From the NCBI GenBank assembly GCA_016703005.1, contig JADJCX010000017.1, positions 16,918 to 80,917 of the forward strand: a stretch of 64,000 nucleotides of DNA, written 5' to 3'. The position numbers and the translations under genes were made by a program. How positions within the stretch are numbered: position 1 is the stretch's first letter; each line of letters starts with the position of its first letter. Of this stretch, positions 52,663 through 60,613 are shown in pieces. The notes under the pieces are model-generated. The model searched no databases. It saw only the letters and a program-made list of their open reading frames with translations, and was not told where the DNA came from. The DNA is from Flavobacteriales bacterium. Its GTDB lineage: Bacteria; Bacteroidota; Bacteroidia; Flavobacteriales_F; PHOS-HE28.

Positions 52663-53118
52663 TCAGGACTTCACGACGACCTCCTCGCTCCGCAATACCA
52701 CTTGGCCGTTGTACACCACCTCCCACGTCACCGGCACGATCTTCTGGAGCATGGCTGAAACGCCGCACAACTCTTGTTGTGAACGCTGCACCACGTTCAG
52801 CGCGAGGTCACGATGGTCGGGTATTCCATGCAGATCATATACGACATGTATGCTCGTGTACACGATCGGTGGGGTGCTGCTGATCTCGCCGGAGACCTTC
52901 ACGTCGCAGCTATCGAGTGTGGCGCCCTGCTTGCGTAAGAGCCCGACAACGTCCATTCCGGTACAACCAGCGAGTGCGGTGAGCATGAAGGGCTTGGGGA
53001 TAGGCCCCAGATCCTCGCCACCTGCGCGCTCTGGTGCATCCATGATGACGGTGTGGCCGTTCACCAGTGCGTTGAATTGCATCTTCCCCATCCATACCGC
53101 TTCGATCTCGTGCTTCAT
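52663..53118 (-). CDS. OsmC/Ohr-family protein
   Basis: This 151-aa protein has the OsmC fold features PFMLTALAGCTGMDVV (first Cys near residue 52) and SQQELCGVSAMLQK (second Cys), the two peroxidatic Cys positions. OsmC-family enzymes reduce organic hydroperoxides. This subgroup (YhfA-like) is often linked to redox stress rather than osmotic stress. It is divergent from the multicopper oxidase and shares its operator. Confidence 0.88.
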   Translation of the reverse strand: MKHEIEAVWMGKMQFNALVNGHTVIMDAPERAGGEDLGPIPKPFMLTALAGCTGMDVVGLLRKQGATLDSCDVKVSGEISSTPPIVYTSIHVVYDLHGIPDHRDLALNVVQRSQQELCGVSAMLQKIVPVTWEVVYNGQVVLRSEEVVVKS

Positions 53119-53167
53119 GGTCTTTCCTATGCAGCGGCAAGGTTGTTCGTTCGCTAGCCCTCGCAGC

Positions 53168-53179
53168 TGACGGAAGTCA
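53168..53179. promoter_or_regulatory. FNR-type operator TGAC-GGAA-GTCA (regulon site 7)
   Basis: It lies midway between the divergent OsmC (50 bases) and multicopper oxidase (51 bases) starts. It is 33 bases from TAGCTTTC (53203-53210, + strand) and 32 from CAACCTTG (53138-53145, minus strand), so one site can serve both promoters at about -40. Confidence 0.75.
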
Positions 53180-53229
53180 CACTATAGGCTAGACGTGCCC
53201 GATAGCTTTCCAGCCAAGATCCACCGACC

Positions 53230-54888
53230 ATGAACTCTCGCATCGTGTTGCTGCTGTCGCTCTTTCCGAGTGCCGTTCTTGCCCAGAACCCCCTCGCCAT
53301 TCCGCCCGCATTTGACGTCGACACCTTCCACCTTGTCGTCGACGAACACGTGCATCAATTCTACCCGGGCATCAACACGAACACCTACGGTGCGAGCGCG
53401 GAGTACTTGGGGCCCACCCTGGTCTTCCACACGAACGATACAGCGTGCATCCGCGTTCACAACGATCTCGCGCAGATCACCAACATGCACTGGCACGGGT
53501 TGCACGTACCAGCCGAATTCGACGGCGGTCCACCGCGCGAGATCGCACCTGGCGGTGCGTGGGATGTGAAGTTCCAAGTGAAGAACCCGGCCGGGACGTA
53601 CTGGTACCACCCGCACCCACATGAGCTCACCGCAGAGCAAGCCAACATGGGGATCGCTGGCTTCATCATTGTGCAGGACGATGAAGAAGCCGCACTCGAC
53701 CTGCCGCGCACCTACGGTGTGGATGACTTTCCGATCGTCGTGCAGGACCGGCGTTTCCAAGCGAACGGTTCATTCGTCTTCGGCCCCTTCGGCGATTCGG
53801 TTCTCGTTAACGGAACGCCGCGACCTTACTTGGAATGCCCGGCACAAGTGGTGCGTTTGCGACTGCTGAACGGATCCAATGCACGCATCTATCCGCTCGG
53901 ATTCGAGAATAACCATCCGTTCTCGGTGATCGCCAGCGACGGGGGCTTGTTGAACGCGCCCGTCACCATGGACCGCATCCCGTTGAGCAACGGTGAACGT
54001 GCGGAGATCCTCTTGGACCTCACTGGCATGGAAGGCGACAGCCTGTTGCTGATGTCCTATGGCAGTGAACTGCCCGCCACGGTACCGGGAAGCTCGTTCA
54101 TCCTATGGGAGGGCAGCGCTTTGAACGGTATCGATTTCCCTGTTCTTCGAATACGGATCACGGCGCCGACAACAAGTCCGGTCACCGCCGTTCCCGCGGC
54201 ACTTGGTACAGCACTCCCCCTTGATGAGGCGCTGGCCACGAACACGCGAACGAAGGTGCTTTCGGGCAATGGCATGGTGGGCATGGGCATGTTCTACATC
54301 AACGGCCAGATGTTCGACCTGAACGTGATCAACGACACGATCCAGCTCGGAGCGATGGAGATCTGGGAGATCGAGAACATCTCGAACATGGCGCATCCGT
54401 TCCACATCCATGGCGGATCATTCTACATCCTCGACCGCGACGGGATCGCGCCACCACTTTGGGAACAAGGTGCAAAGGATGTGGTGTTGGTGGATGCCGG
54501 TGCCGGTGTGCGTGTGATCATGCGCTTCGACGACTACATCACCGATGGCTGGCCCTTTATGTACCACTGCCACAATCTGCTGCACGAAGACAATATGATG
54601 ATGGCCCAGTACATCGTGGTGGATCAGAACGTCGCGGTCGTTGACGTTATTGAAGCTCCTGCGATCAGCGTGTTCCCTTCGCCAACGTCATCATCCATCA
54701 ACTACTCCGTACCATTCGCGGCGACGGAATTGCGCCTCTTCGATGGAAACGGACGTGCGGTAGTTCACCTGGTCGGACCGATTGTTCCTACTGGGGCTAT
54801 TGACTTGGGCGGTTTGCCCAGCGGGCCGTACATGCTTGTAGTTAATTCCCGGACCCAGGTGGCGCGCACGGTGGTGATGAAGGAATAG
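53230..54888 (+). CDS. Secreted multicopper oxidase with a T9SS sorting domain
   Basis: This 552-aa protein has a signal peptide (MNSRIVLLLS ... VLAQN) and three cupredoxin domains. All four copper-binding motifs are present: HWHGLH (87-92), YWYHPHPH (125-131), HPFHIHG (~393) and YHCHNLLHEDNMM (~440-452), with an axial Met. It is like CueO/bilirubin oxidase and may oxidise Cu(I), metals or phenols. The C-terminal ~75 residues (VFPSPTSSSINYSV ... SGPYMLVVNS) form a T9SS type A sorting domain, so it goes to the cell surface or outside. Confidence 0.92.
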   Translation: MNSRIVLLLSLFPSAVLAQNPLAIPPAFDVDTFHLVVDEHVHQFYPGINTNTYGASAEYLGPTLVFHTNDTACIRVHNDLAQITNMHWHGLHVPAEFDGGPPREIAPGGAWDVKFQVKNPAGTYWYHPHPHELTAEQANMGIAGFIIVQDDEEAALDLPRTYGVDDFPIVVQDRRFQANGSFVFGPFGDSVLVNGTPRPYLECPAQVVRLRLLNGSNARIYPLGFENNHPFSVIASDGGLLNAPVTMDRIPLSNGERAEILLDLTGMEGDSLLLMSYGSELPATVPGSSFILWEGSALNGIDFPVLRIRITAPTTSPVTAVPAALGTALPLDEALATNTRTKVLSGNGMVGMGMFYINGQMFDLNVINDTIQLGAMEIWEIENISNMAHPFHIHGGSFYILDRDGIAPPLWEQGAKDVVLVDAGAGVRVIMRFDDYITDGWPFMYHCHNLLHEDNMMMAQYIVVDQNVAVVDVIEAPAISVFPSPTSSSINYSVPFAATELRLFDGNGRAVVHLVGPIVPTGAIDLGGLPSGPYMLVVNSRTQVARTVVMKE

Positions 54889-54908
54889 GTACACTTCCCT
54901 CGCCACCC

Positions 54909-54924
54909 GCCGCTTTGTAGCGGC
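54909..54924. terminator. Short hairpin between convergent genes
   Basis: A 6-bp stem GCCGCT / AGCGGC with loop TTGT sits between the multicopper oxidase and tnaA stops. There is no T-tract, so it is a weak terminator at best. Confidence 0.4.
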
Positions 54925-54945
54925 ATGCCTCGGACATTCTCTGGC

Positions 54946-56337
54946 CTATGCGCTGTGGAGTTCCGCGATCGGTTCGAAATGCGCCGTGAAGTGCCGCAGG
55001 AATTTCGGCTCCTTCACGATACGGATGCCTTTCACCTTTTCGCGCATGCGCATGATCTCCTCGAAGGTCTCCGCTACGTATTCGATGTGGCTCTGCGTGT
55101 AGACCCGTCGCGGGATGGCCAATCGGACCAGTTCCATAGCCGACGGGATCAATGAGCCATCGGCGGCGTACTTGCCGAACATCACCGAGCCGATCTCCAC
55201 GCAGCGGATGCCGCCGAGCCGGTATAGTTCGCACACCAGGGCCTGGCCGGGATATTCGTGCCATGGGATATGTGGATAGAGCTTCTTCGCATCGATGTAC
55301 ACGGCATGCCCGCCGATCGGCCGCATGAGCGGTACGCCCAGTGCGTGGAGCTTCTCGCCGAGGAAGGTGGTGCTGCGGATGCGGTAGTCGAGGTAGTGCG
55401 GATCGAAGACTTCTTCCAGCCCAATGGCAATGGCCTCCATGTCGCGGCCGCTCAGTCCGCCATACGTGGAAAATCCTTCGGTTATGATCAGCAGGTTGGT
55501 GCAAGCCTCAGCGAGCGCCTCATCGCGCAATGCGAGGAAGCCGCCCATGTTCACCAGCGCGTCTTTCTTCGCGCTCATCACCGCACCATCTGCCAAGGAG
55601 AACATGCGCTGCGCGATCTGGCGGTAGGACAGCGATGACAAGTCTCCCTCGCGGTGCTTCACGAACCAGCTGTTCTCAGCGATCCGGCAGCAGTCGAGCA
55701 GGAAGAGCACGCCATGGTGCTTGCAAAGGGCGGATACGCCTTCCGCGTTGGCTATGCTCACCGGCTGGCCGCCACCACTGTTATTGGTGACTGTGAGGAT
55801 CACCGCGCCGACATGGCCTTTATGCTCCTTCAGCAGGCGGTCCAGTTCGGCCACGTCCATATTGCCCTTGAAGGGATGCTGGAGTGCCGGATCCTTCCCT
55901 TCGGCGATGGGAATGTCGATCGCGGTGGCCTTGGTGAACTCGATGTTGGCGCGTGTGGTGTCGAAATGCGTGTTGCTGATGAAGACCTTGCCAGGGCCGC
56001 CGAGGTGGCCGTAAATGATGCGCTCGGCCGCGCGGCCCTGGTGCGTGGGCAGCACATGGCCCATGCCGGTGAGTTCCTGTACGGCCTGCTCCATACGCTC
56101 CCATGATCGGGAACCGGCATATGCCTCATCTCCTTCCGTCACACCGGCCCACTGGTGCGCGCTCATGGCGCTGGTGCCGCTGTCGGTCATCAGGTCGATG
56201 ATCACATCGCGCGAGCGCAGGAGGAAGGGGTTGTAATGCGCTGCCTTCAATTGGCCTGTGCGCTCGGCCTCGGTACTGATGCCGATGGGCTCCACGCTCT
56301 TGATGCGGAAGGGCTCGATGATCGTGCGGTGCTTCAT
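54946..56337 (-). CDS. tnaA: Tryptophanase / tyrosine phenol-lyase family enzyme
   Basis: This 463-aa PLP enzyme starts at 56337 (MKHRTIIEPFRIKSVEPI). Motifs include DLMTDSGTSAMS, THQGRAAERI, TNNSGGGQPVS, the PLP Lys in DGAVMSAKKDALVNMGG, and FSTYGGLSGRDMEA. It cleaves tryptophan to indole, pyruvate and ammonia (or tyrosine to phenol). I favour tryptophanase on general similarity, but the residues that separate the two were not checked. A perfect regulon palindrome sits 37 bases upstream. No tnaC-like leader peptide was seen. Confidence 0.88.
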   Translation of the reverse strand: MKHRTIIEPFRIKSVEPIGISTEAERTGQLKAAHYNPFLLRSRDVIIDLMTDSGTSAMSAHQWAGVTEGDEAYAGSRSWERMEQAVQELTGMGHVLPTHQGRAAERIIYGHLGGPGKVFISNTHFDTTRANIEFTKATAIDIPIAEGKDPALQHPFKGNMDVAELDRLLKEHKGHVGAVILTVTNNSGGGQPVSIANAEGVSALCKHHGVLFLLDCCRIAENSWFVKHREGDLSSLSYRQIAQRMFSLADGAVMSAKKDALVNMGGFLALRDEALAEACTNLLIITEGFSTYGGLSGRDMEAIAIGLEEVFDPHYLDYRIRSTTFLGEKLHALGVPLMRPIGGHAVYIDAKKLYPHIPWHEYPGQALVCELYRLGGIRCVEIGSVMFGKYAADGSLIPSAMELVRLAIPRRVYTQSHIEYVAETFEEIMRMREKVKGIRIVKEPKFLRHFTAHFEPIAELHSA

Positions 56338-56373
56338 GCGTCGCAATGAACCGCGATCGGCCGTGTACCCACA

Positions 56374-56385
56374 TGACATCGGTCA
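56374..56385. promoter_or_regulatory. FNR-type operator TGAC-ATCG-GTCA (regulon site 8)
   Basis: It is a perfect site in the 59-base gap between nrdJ and tnaA, centred 42 bases before the tnaA ATG. The -7 box is poor (TTCATTGC at 56343-56350). Confidence 0.65.
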
Positions 56386-56396
56386 AGAAGCAACCA

Positions 56397-58934
56397 TCAC
56401 CCGCACTTGCTCGCCCCGCAGCTCTTGCACTTCAGGCAGCCTTCCTCGTAGTAGAGACCGTCGGCATCGCCGCATTCGGGGCACTTGCGGCCAGCGGCCT
56501 TGGTGCCGTCGGGGATGTAGCGTTGCAGCGCTCGCACCACGCCGTTCTTCCAGGTGTTCAGCGTGGCGTCGTACAGGTTCAGGTTGGCCACCACGTCCAC
56601 TACATGCGGTAAGGGCATGCCTTGGCGCAGCATGCCGCTGATGAGGATGGCGTAGTTCCAGAACTCGGGGTTGAAGGTGCGGCTGAGGCCCTGAACCGTT
56701 ACGCGGTAGTCGTCGGTGTCAGCGTATTCCAGGTCGTAAATATTCTTGCCGAGCTTTTGGTCTTTTCGCTTCACCACCCAGCCGTGGGTGACCCATTTGG
56801 GTAGTTCGAAACCACCGTTGGCCTTACCGGTGAAGATCTCGTACGGCTTGCCGTCGAGCAGGCCCACCACGGCGATCCACGGTTCTGTTTCATTGTGGAA
56901 GCGAAGCACGTCGGCCTCGAGGTGCTCAGGCCGCGAGACGTGCGCTGGTTTTTCCGTGGGGGCCTCCTTCATTTCGGCTACCAGCACGCCGTTGCGGCTG
57001 CCGTCACGATATACCGTGATGCCCTTGAGCCCTTCCTTCCACGCTTCAAGGTAGATGCCGCCGACTTCCTCCACGGTGGCGGTGCTTGGCAGGTTGATGG
57101 TGCTGCTGATGGAGTGCGTGGTGTACTTCTGTACCACGCCCTGCAAGCGCACACGCTTGTGCCAGTCGATGTCGTTCGCGGTGGCGTTCGCGTAAGGGCT
57201 TTCCGCAGTGTCGGTCTTTCCGCTCGCATTCATCCAGTCCAGCACGCGCGGGTGGTGTACGGTGAACTCCTCCCACTGGTCGCCGAGATCATCAGTGAAA
57301 CCCACTTTGGCCTTTTTGTCACCGGGCACCACTTTGCGACGGCGCGTGTATCCGAGCATGTACACCGGTTCTATGCCGCTGCTGGTGCGCGTGAGAAGGC
57401 TGAGGGTGCCGGTGGGCGCCACGGTGCTCAGGCTGATGTTGCGGCGGCCGAACTTCATCATGCGTGCATGCACATCAGGCAGTTCCTGCTGCAGCATGGT
57501 GGTGAACTCCGACGTGCGCTCGATGGCGGGATCGAAACCAGTGAAGGCTCCGCGCTCTATGGCCATGTCGACGCTGCTATCGAATTCTGCGCGGCACTTG
57601 GTGCGCATGATATCCTCTGCGGCGATGAGCGCGGCATCGCTGTCGTACTTCAGGTTGAGTCCCGCGAGCGCATCGGCGAGACCGGTGAAGCCGAGGCCCG
57701 TGCGGCGGCCCTTGCGGCCGGTGTCGCGCAGCAGCTCCCAGGTGTCGCGCTCCACGCGCTTGATCGGATCAGGCTCGGGGTCGCCGTCTACTTTGGCGAG
57801 GATGCGGTCCACGGCTTCGAGCTCCAGGTCCACGAGATCGTCCATGAGGCGCTGCGTCTCGTAGGTCACCTGTGCGAAACGTTCATGGTCGAAGTGCGCT
57901 GCGGGCGTGAAAGCATCGGTGACGAAGCTGTAGAGGTTCATTGCTATCAAGCGGCAACTGTCGCCGCCCTGCATGGCGATCTCGCTGCATGGGTTGGTAC
58001 TCTCGTTGCGGAAGCCGGGGTACACGCTGCTGGTGCTGTAGCGGTGCTGGCGGTCCCAGAAGATCACACCGGGTTCTGCGGTGTGGTGCGCACAGGTGAT
58101 CAGCGTGTTCCACAACTCGCGCGCCTTGACCTGTCGGGTGAGGATGGGCTCCTTCGCATCGATCGGCCAACGCAAGGTGAAGTCCGCGTCGGCATCCACC
58201 GCTCGCAGGAACTCATCACTCACGCGCACGCTCACGTTGGCGCCGGTCACTTTGGCAAGGTCCTGCTTGATGGTGATGAACTTCTCGATGTCGGGATGGG
58301 CGATGTCCATGGTGAGCATCAGCGCCCCGCGGCGGCCTTTCTGAGCCACTTCGCGCGTGGTGTTGCTGAAGCGCTCCATGAAGCTCACGGCACCGGTACT
58401 GGTGCGTGCGGCATTGCTCACCGCTGCTCCTTCGGGCCGTAGGGTGCTCAGATCGAAGCCCACGCCGCAGCGCCGTTTGAAAAGCTGTGCCAGTTGTTGG
58501 TCATTCCGGAAGATGCCGCCGTAGCTGTCGAGCGGTGAAGGGATCACCACGCAATTGCTGAGTGAAGCGAGGCGGTAGGGATCGCCCAAGGAGGCCATCA
58601 CGCTGCCCTGCGGCACCACATCGCGGAAGCCATCAAAGAGATCGAAGATGCGCGACTCGTCCAGCGGCTTGCGCTGCTGCCCATATCTGGAGAGCAATTC
58701 CTTCCGCTCTGCGGGGAGCGGCGCATAATTGCATTCGATGCGCGCGAACTCCTTCGCCATTCGGCGGTGCATGTCGGTCGGGCTCTGATCCACCAAGTGG
58801 CCCTTGCCGTCGCGCAAGACGTATTTATTCAACCACGTGGTTGCAGCGAGGTCATCTCCGCTGAAATAACGGAGTACTTCCGCCAGCACGTCCGCTCGGT
58901 CCTGGGGTTTGTGTTTCGCGGCGGGCTTGGACAC
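56397..58934 (-). CDS. nrdJ: Adenosylcobalamin-dependent (class II) ribonucleotide reductase
   Basis: This 845-aa enzyme makes deoxynucleotides without oxygen or a protein radical. Motifs: SLSNCVVIPSP (first redox Cys), KRRCGVGFDLSTLRPEGA, the NxCxE active site in STNPCSEIAMQG, APTGTLSLLTRTSSGIEP, and a C-terminal zinc-ribbon-like tail (CPECGDADGLYYEEGCLKC, CGASKCG) that re-reduces the active site. A B12-dependent enzyme works with or without oxygen, which suits this lifestyle. A one-mismatch operator lies about 98 bases upstream. Confidence 0.94.
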   Translation of the reverse strand: MSKPAAKHKPQDRADVLAEVLRYFSGDDLAATTWLNKYVLRDGKGHLVDQSPTDMHRRMAKEFARIECNYAPLPAERKELLSRYGQQRKPLDESRIFDLFDGFRDVVPQGSVMASLGDPYRLASLSNCVVIPSPLDSYGGIFRNDQQLAQLFKRRCGVGFDLSTLRPEGAAVSNAARTSTGAVSFMERFSNTTREVAQKGRRGALMLTMDIAHPDIEKFITIKQDLAKVTGANVSVRVSDEFLRAVDADADFTLRWPIDAKEPILTRQVKARELWNTLITCAHHTAEPGVIFWDRQHRYSTSSVYPGFRNESTNPCSEIAMQGGDSCRLIAMNLYSFVTDAFTPAAHFDHERFAQVTYETQRLMDDLVDLELEAVDRILAKVDGDPEPDPIKRVERDTWELLRDTGRKGRRTGLGFTGLADALAGLNLKYDSDAALIAAEDIMRTKCRAEFDSSVDMAIERGAFTGFDPAIERTSEFTTMLQQELPDVHARMMKFGRRNISLSTVAPTGTLSLLTRTSSGIEPVYMLGYTRRRKVVPGDKKAKVGFTDDLGDQWEEFTVHHPRVLDWMNASGKTDTAESPYANATANDIDWHKRVRLQGVVQKYTTHSISSTINLPSTATVEEVGGIYLEAWKEGLKGITVYRDGSRNGVLVAEMKEAPTEKPAHVSRPEHLEADVLRFHNETEPWIAVVGLLDGKPYEIFTGKANGGFELPKWVTHGWVVKRKDQKLGKNIYDLEYADTDDYRVTVQGLSRTFNPEFWNYAILISGMLRQGMPLPHVVDVVANLNLYDATLNTWKNGVVRALQRYIPDGTKAAGRKCPECGDADGLYYEEGCLKCKSCGASKCG

Positions 58935-59025
58935 GGTAAACAGGTCTGGTGATGGAGCGGCGACGATCGTGTGAACGGTGGTTGTGAAGCGGGCAAAACT
59001 CTCGGTCGCCCGCCACTGGTCTTCA

Positions 59026-59037
59026 TGACGATGATCA
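59026..59037. promoter_or_regulatory. Variant operator TGAC-GATG-ATCA before nrdJ
   Basis: There is one mismatch. It is 34 bases from GAGTTTTG (minus strand, 58994-59001), so it fits the spacing rule of the perfect sites. Confidence 0.4.
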
Positions 59038-59088
59038 GGTTCGACATCCGTTCATCCACCGTCTTATCAACACAAGTGTGGACACGAC

Positions 59089-59112
59089 AACGGAGCGCCT
59101 TAGCGCTCCGTT
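59089..59112. terminator. Terminator of hsp20
   Basis: A perfect 10-bp stem (AACGGAGCGC / GCGCTCCGTT) with loop CTTA lies 34 bases after the hsp20 stop. Confidence 0.7.
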
Positions 59113-59145
59113 GCTGCCATCATCGCTTTAACCGGGGAGCCGGCT

Positions 59146-59616
59146 TCAGGCGATCCGGACTTCCTTGCCGTTCTTCTCCGGCAAGGCTTTCGTTTTCGGG
59201 ATGGACAGCTTGAGGATGCCATCCACGAAGTTGGCCTTCACGTTGTCTGCGTCGGTGTTCGCTGGTAATTGGAATGAGCGCTGGAAGGAAGAGTAGATGA
59301 ACTCGCGACGTGTGTAACCGTTCTTGTCTTCCTCGCTCTCCTTTTTCTTCTCAGAAGAAATGGTGAGCACATCACCGTCCACCTTCACCTTCAGGTCTAC
59401 TTTCTTGAAGCCAGGGACCGCCAACTCGAGGTCGAAGCTCTTGGTGTTGTCCTTGATGTTCACCGCAGGCAGCGTTGCGTTGCGGAAGAAAGGTGCGTTG
59501 AATGCCCGTGATGGTAAGGACCAGATGTCGGAGTCCATCAAACGCGATGGCAGGTTGAAGTTTTCATCGTCGAAGAACGACGGGAACATGGTGCGAGGTG
59601 CGGGCAATGTTGACAT
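59146..59616 (-). CDS. Hsp20/alpha-crystallin small heat-shock protein
   Basis: This 156-aa protein has the alpha-crystallin domain (VNIKDNTKSFDLELAVPGF to IPKTKALPE), with the conserved LELAVPGFKK and the FVDGILKLSIPK (GxL-type) motif. A Phe/Pro-rich N-terminal arm precedes it. It holds unfolded proteins. A one-mismatch operator (59695-59706) with exact 33-base spacing to a TCTCTTTG box suggests oxygen-linked control in addition to stress. Confidence 0.93.
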   Translation of the reverse strand: MSTLPAPRTMFPSFFDDENFNLPSRLMDSDIWSLPSRAFNAPFFRNATLPAVNIKDNTKSFDLELAVPGFKKVDLKVKVDGDVLTISSEKKKESEEDKNGYTRREFIYSSFQRSFQLPANTDADNVKANFVDGILKLSIPKTKALPEKNGKEVRIA

Positions 59617-59694
59617 GGTAGCTGGGTTTTGGTGATCGTTGTATCAACCTCTGGATGACAACACAAAGAGATCTCATTGGAAAGGCGTCGTCAT

Positions 59695-59706
59695 TGATAG
59701 TTGTCA
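59695..59706. promoter_or_regulatory. Variant operator TGAT-AGTT-GTCA before hsp20
   Basis: There is one mismatch, with an FNR-like TGAT half. Its centre is exactly 33 bases from TCTCTTTG (minus strand, 59664-59671). Confidence 0.45.
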
Positions 59707-59782
59707 ATTCGGCTATTGATAATTGTAGGCCCTTGCGGATCCACGTTTGAAGATGGGGTCCGTCTTCTGCCATTTGTGGATA

Positions 59783-59794
59783 TGACGTTCGTCA
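59783..59794. promoter_or_regulatory. FNR-type operator TGAC-GTTC-GTCA (regulon site 9)
   Basis: It is centred 45 bases before mlaE and exactly 33 bases from TAGATTTT (59818-59825). That box would leave a leader of only a few bases, so the true mlaE start or promoter may differ. Confidence 0.6.
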
Positions 59795-59833
59795 GTCCGA
59801 CCTGCGAAGCCACCGTTTAGATTTTCCGATCCA

Positions 59834-60613
59834 ATGGAACCAGCCCAAACCCCGAGTGCGTTGCGGAAGGTCTTGTTGGAGGTCGGGGAGGTTTCCTTCT
59901 TCACCGGCCGCTTTTTCCGCGAGGCCTTCCGTCCGCGTTTCGAGTGGCGCGAGCTGCTCCGGCAGTCGTTCCTCAACGGCTATCTCTCGCTGCCGTTGGT
60001 GGCGGTCACCGCGTTCATCATGGGCTTGGTGCTCACCATCCAGAGCCGGCCGACCTTGGAGAGTTTCGGCGCGGAGACGATGCTTCCCGCAATGGTTTCC
60101 ATCAGCATCGTGCGCGAGATCGGCCCGGTGATCACCGCATTGATCTGCGCTGGCCGCATCGGTTCCAGCATGGGTGCCGAACTGGGCAGCATGAAGGTGA
60201 CCGAACAGATCGACGCGATGGAAGTGAGCGGCACCAATCCGTTCAAGTACCTCGTGGTAACACGGGTGTGGAGCACTATCCTGATGCTGCCATTGCTGGT
60301 GATCATCGCGGATGCCATTTCCATTTTTGCCTGCTACATCGGCGTGAACATCAAAGGCGCCGTGAGCTGGGACCTTTTTCAGCAGCAGGTGTTCGATGCG
60401 CTCGTCTTCAGCGATGTGTTCCCGGCCCTCATCAAATCGGTCTTCTTCGGGCTGGCCATCGGCGTGGTGGGTTGCTACAAAGGCTTCACCACGGAGAAGG
60501 GAACGGAAGGTGTGGGCCGCGCAGCGCACTCGGCCGTGGTGCTCGCCTCGTTGCTCATCTTCATCCTAGACCTCGTGGCAGTGCAGGTAACCGAGATCAT
60601 GGGGCTCAACTGA
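59834..60613 (+). CDS. mlaE: MlaE-type ABC permease (lipid transport)
   Basis: This 259-aa permease has five or six helices and the MlaE motifs LIQSRPTLESFGAE-type LTIQSRPTLESFG, REIGPVITALICAGRIGSSMGAELGSMKVTEQIDAMEV, and GCYKGFTTEKGTEGVGRAAHSAVV. It forms the membrane part of the Mla/MCE phospholipid transporter. Its stop overlaps the mlaF start (TGATG). Confidence 0.95.
   Translation: MEPAQTPSALRKVLLEVGEVSFFTGRFFREAFRPRFEWRELLRQSFLNGYLSLPLVAVTAFIMGLVLTIQSRPTLESFGAETMLPAMVSISIVREIGPVITALICAGRIGSSMGAELGSMKVTEQIDAMEVSGTNPFKYLVVTRVWSTILMLPLLVIIADAISIFACYIGVNIKGAVSWDLFQQQVFDALVFSDVFPALIKSVFFGLAIGVVGCYKGFTTEKGTEGVGRAAHSAVVLASLLIFILDLVAVQVTEIMGLN

Noticed and set aside
56895..58442. Long + strand ORF (515 aa) opposite nrdJ
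   Set aside because: It is a high-G+C antisense frame fully inside a well-conserved class II ribonucleotide reductase; composition is low-complexity Ala/Gly/His/Val with no domain.
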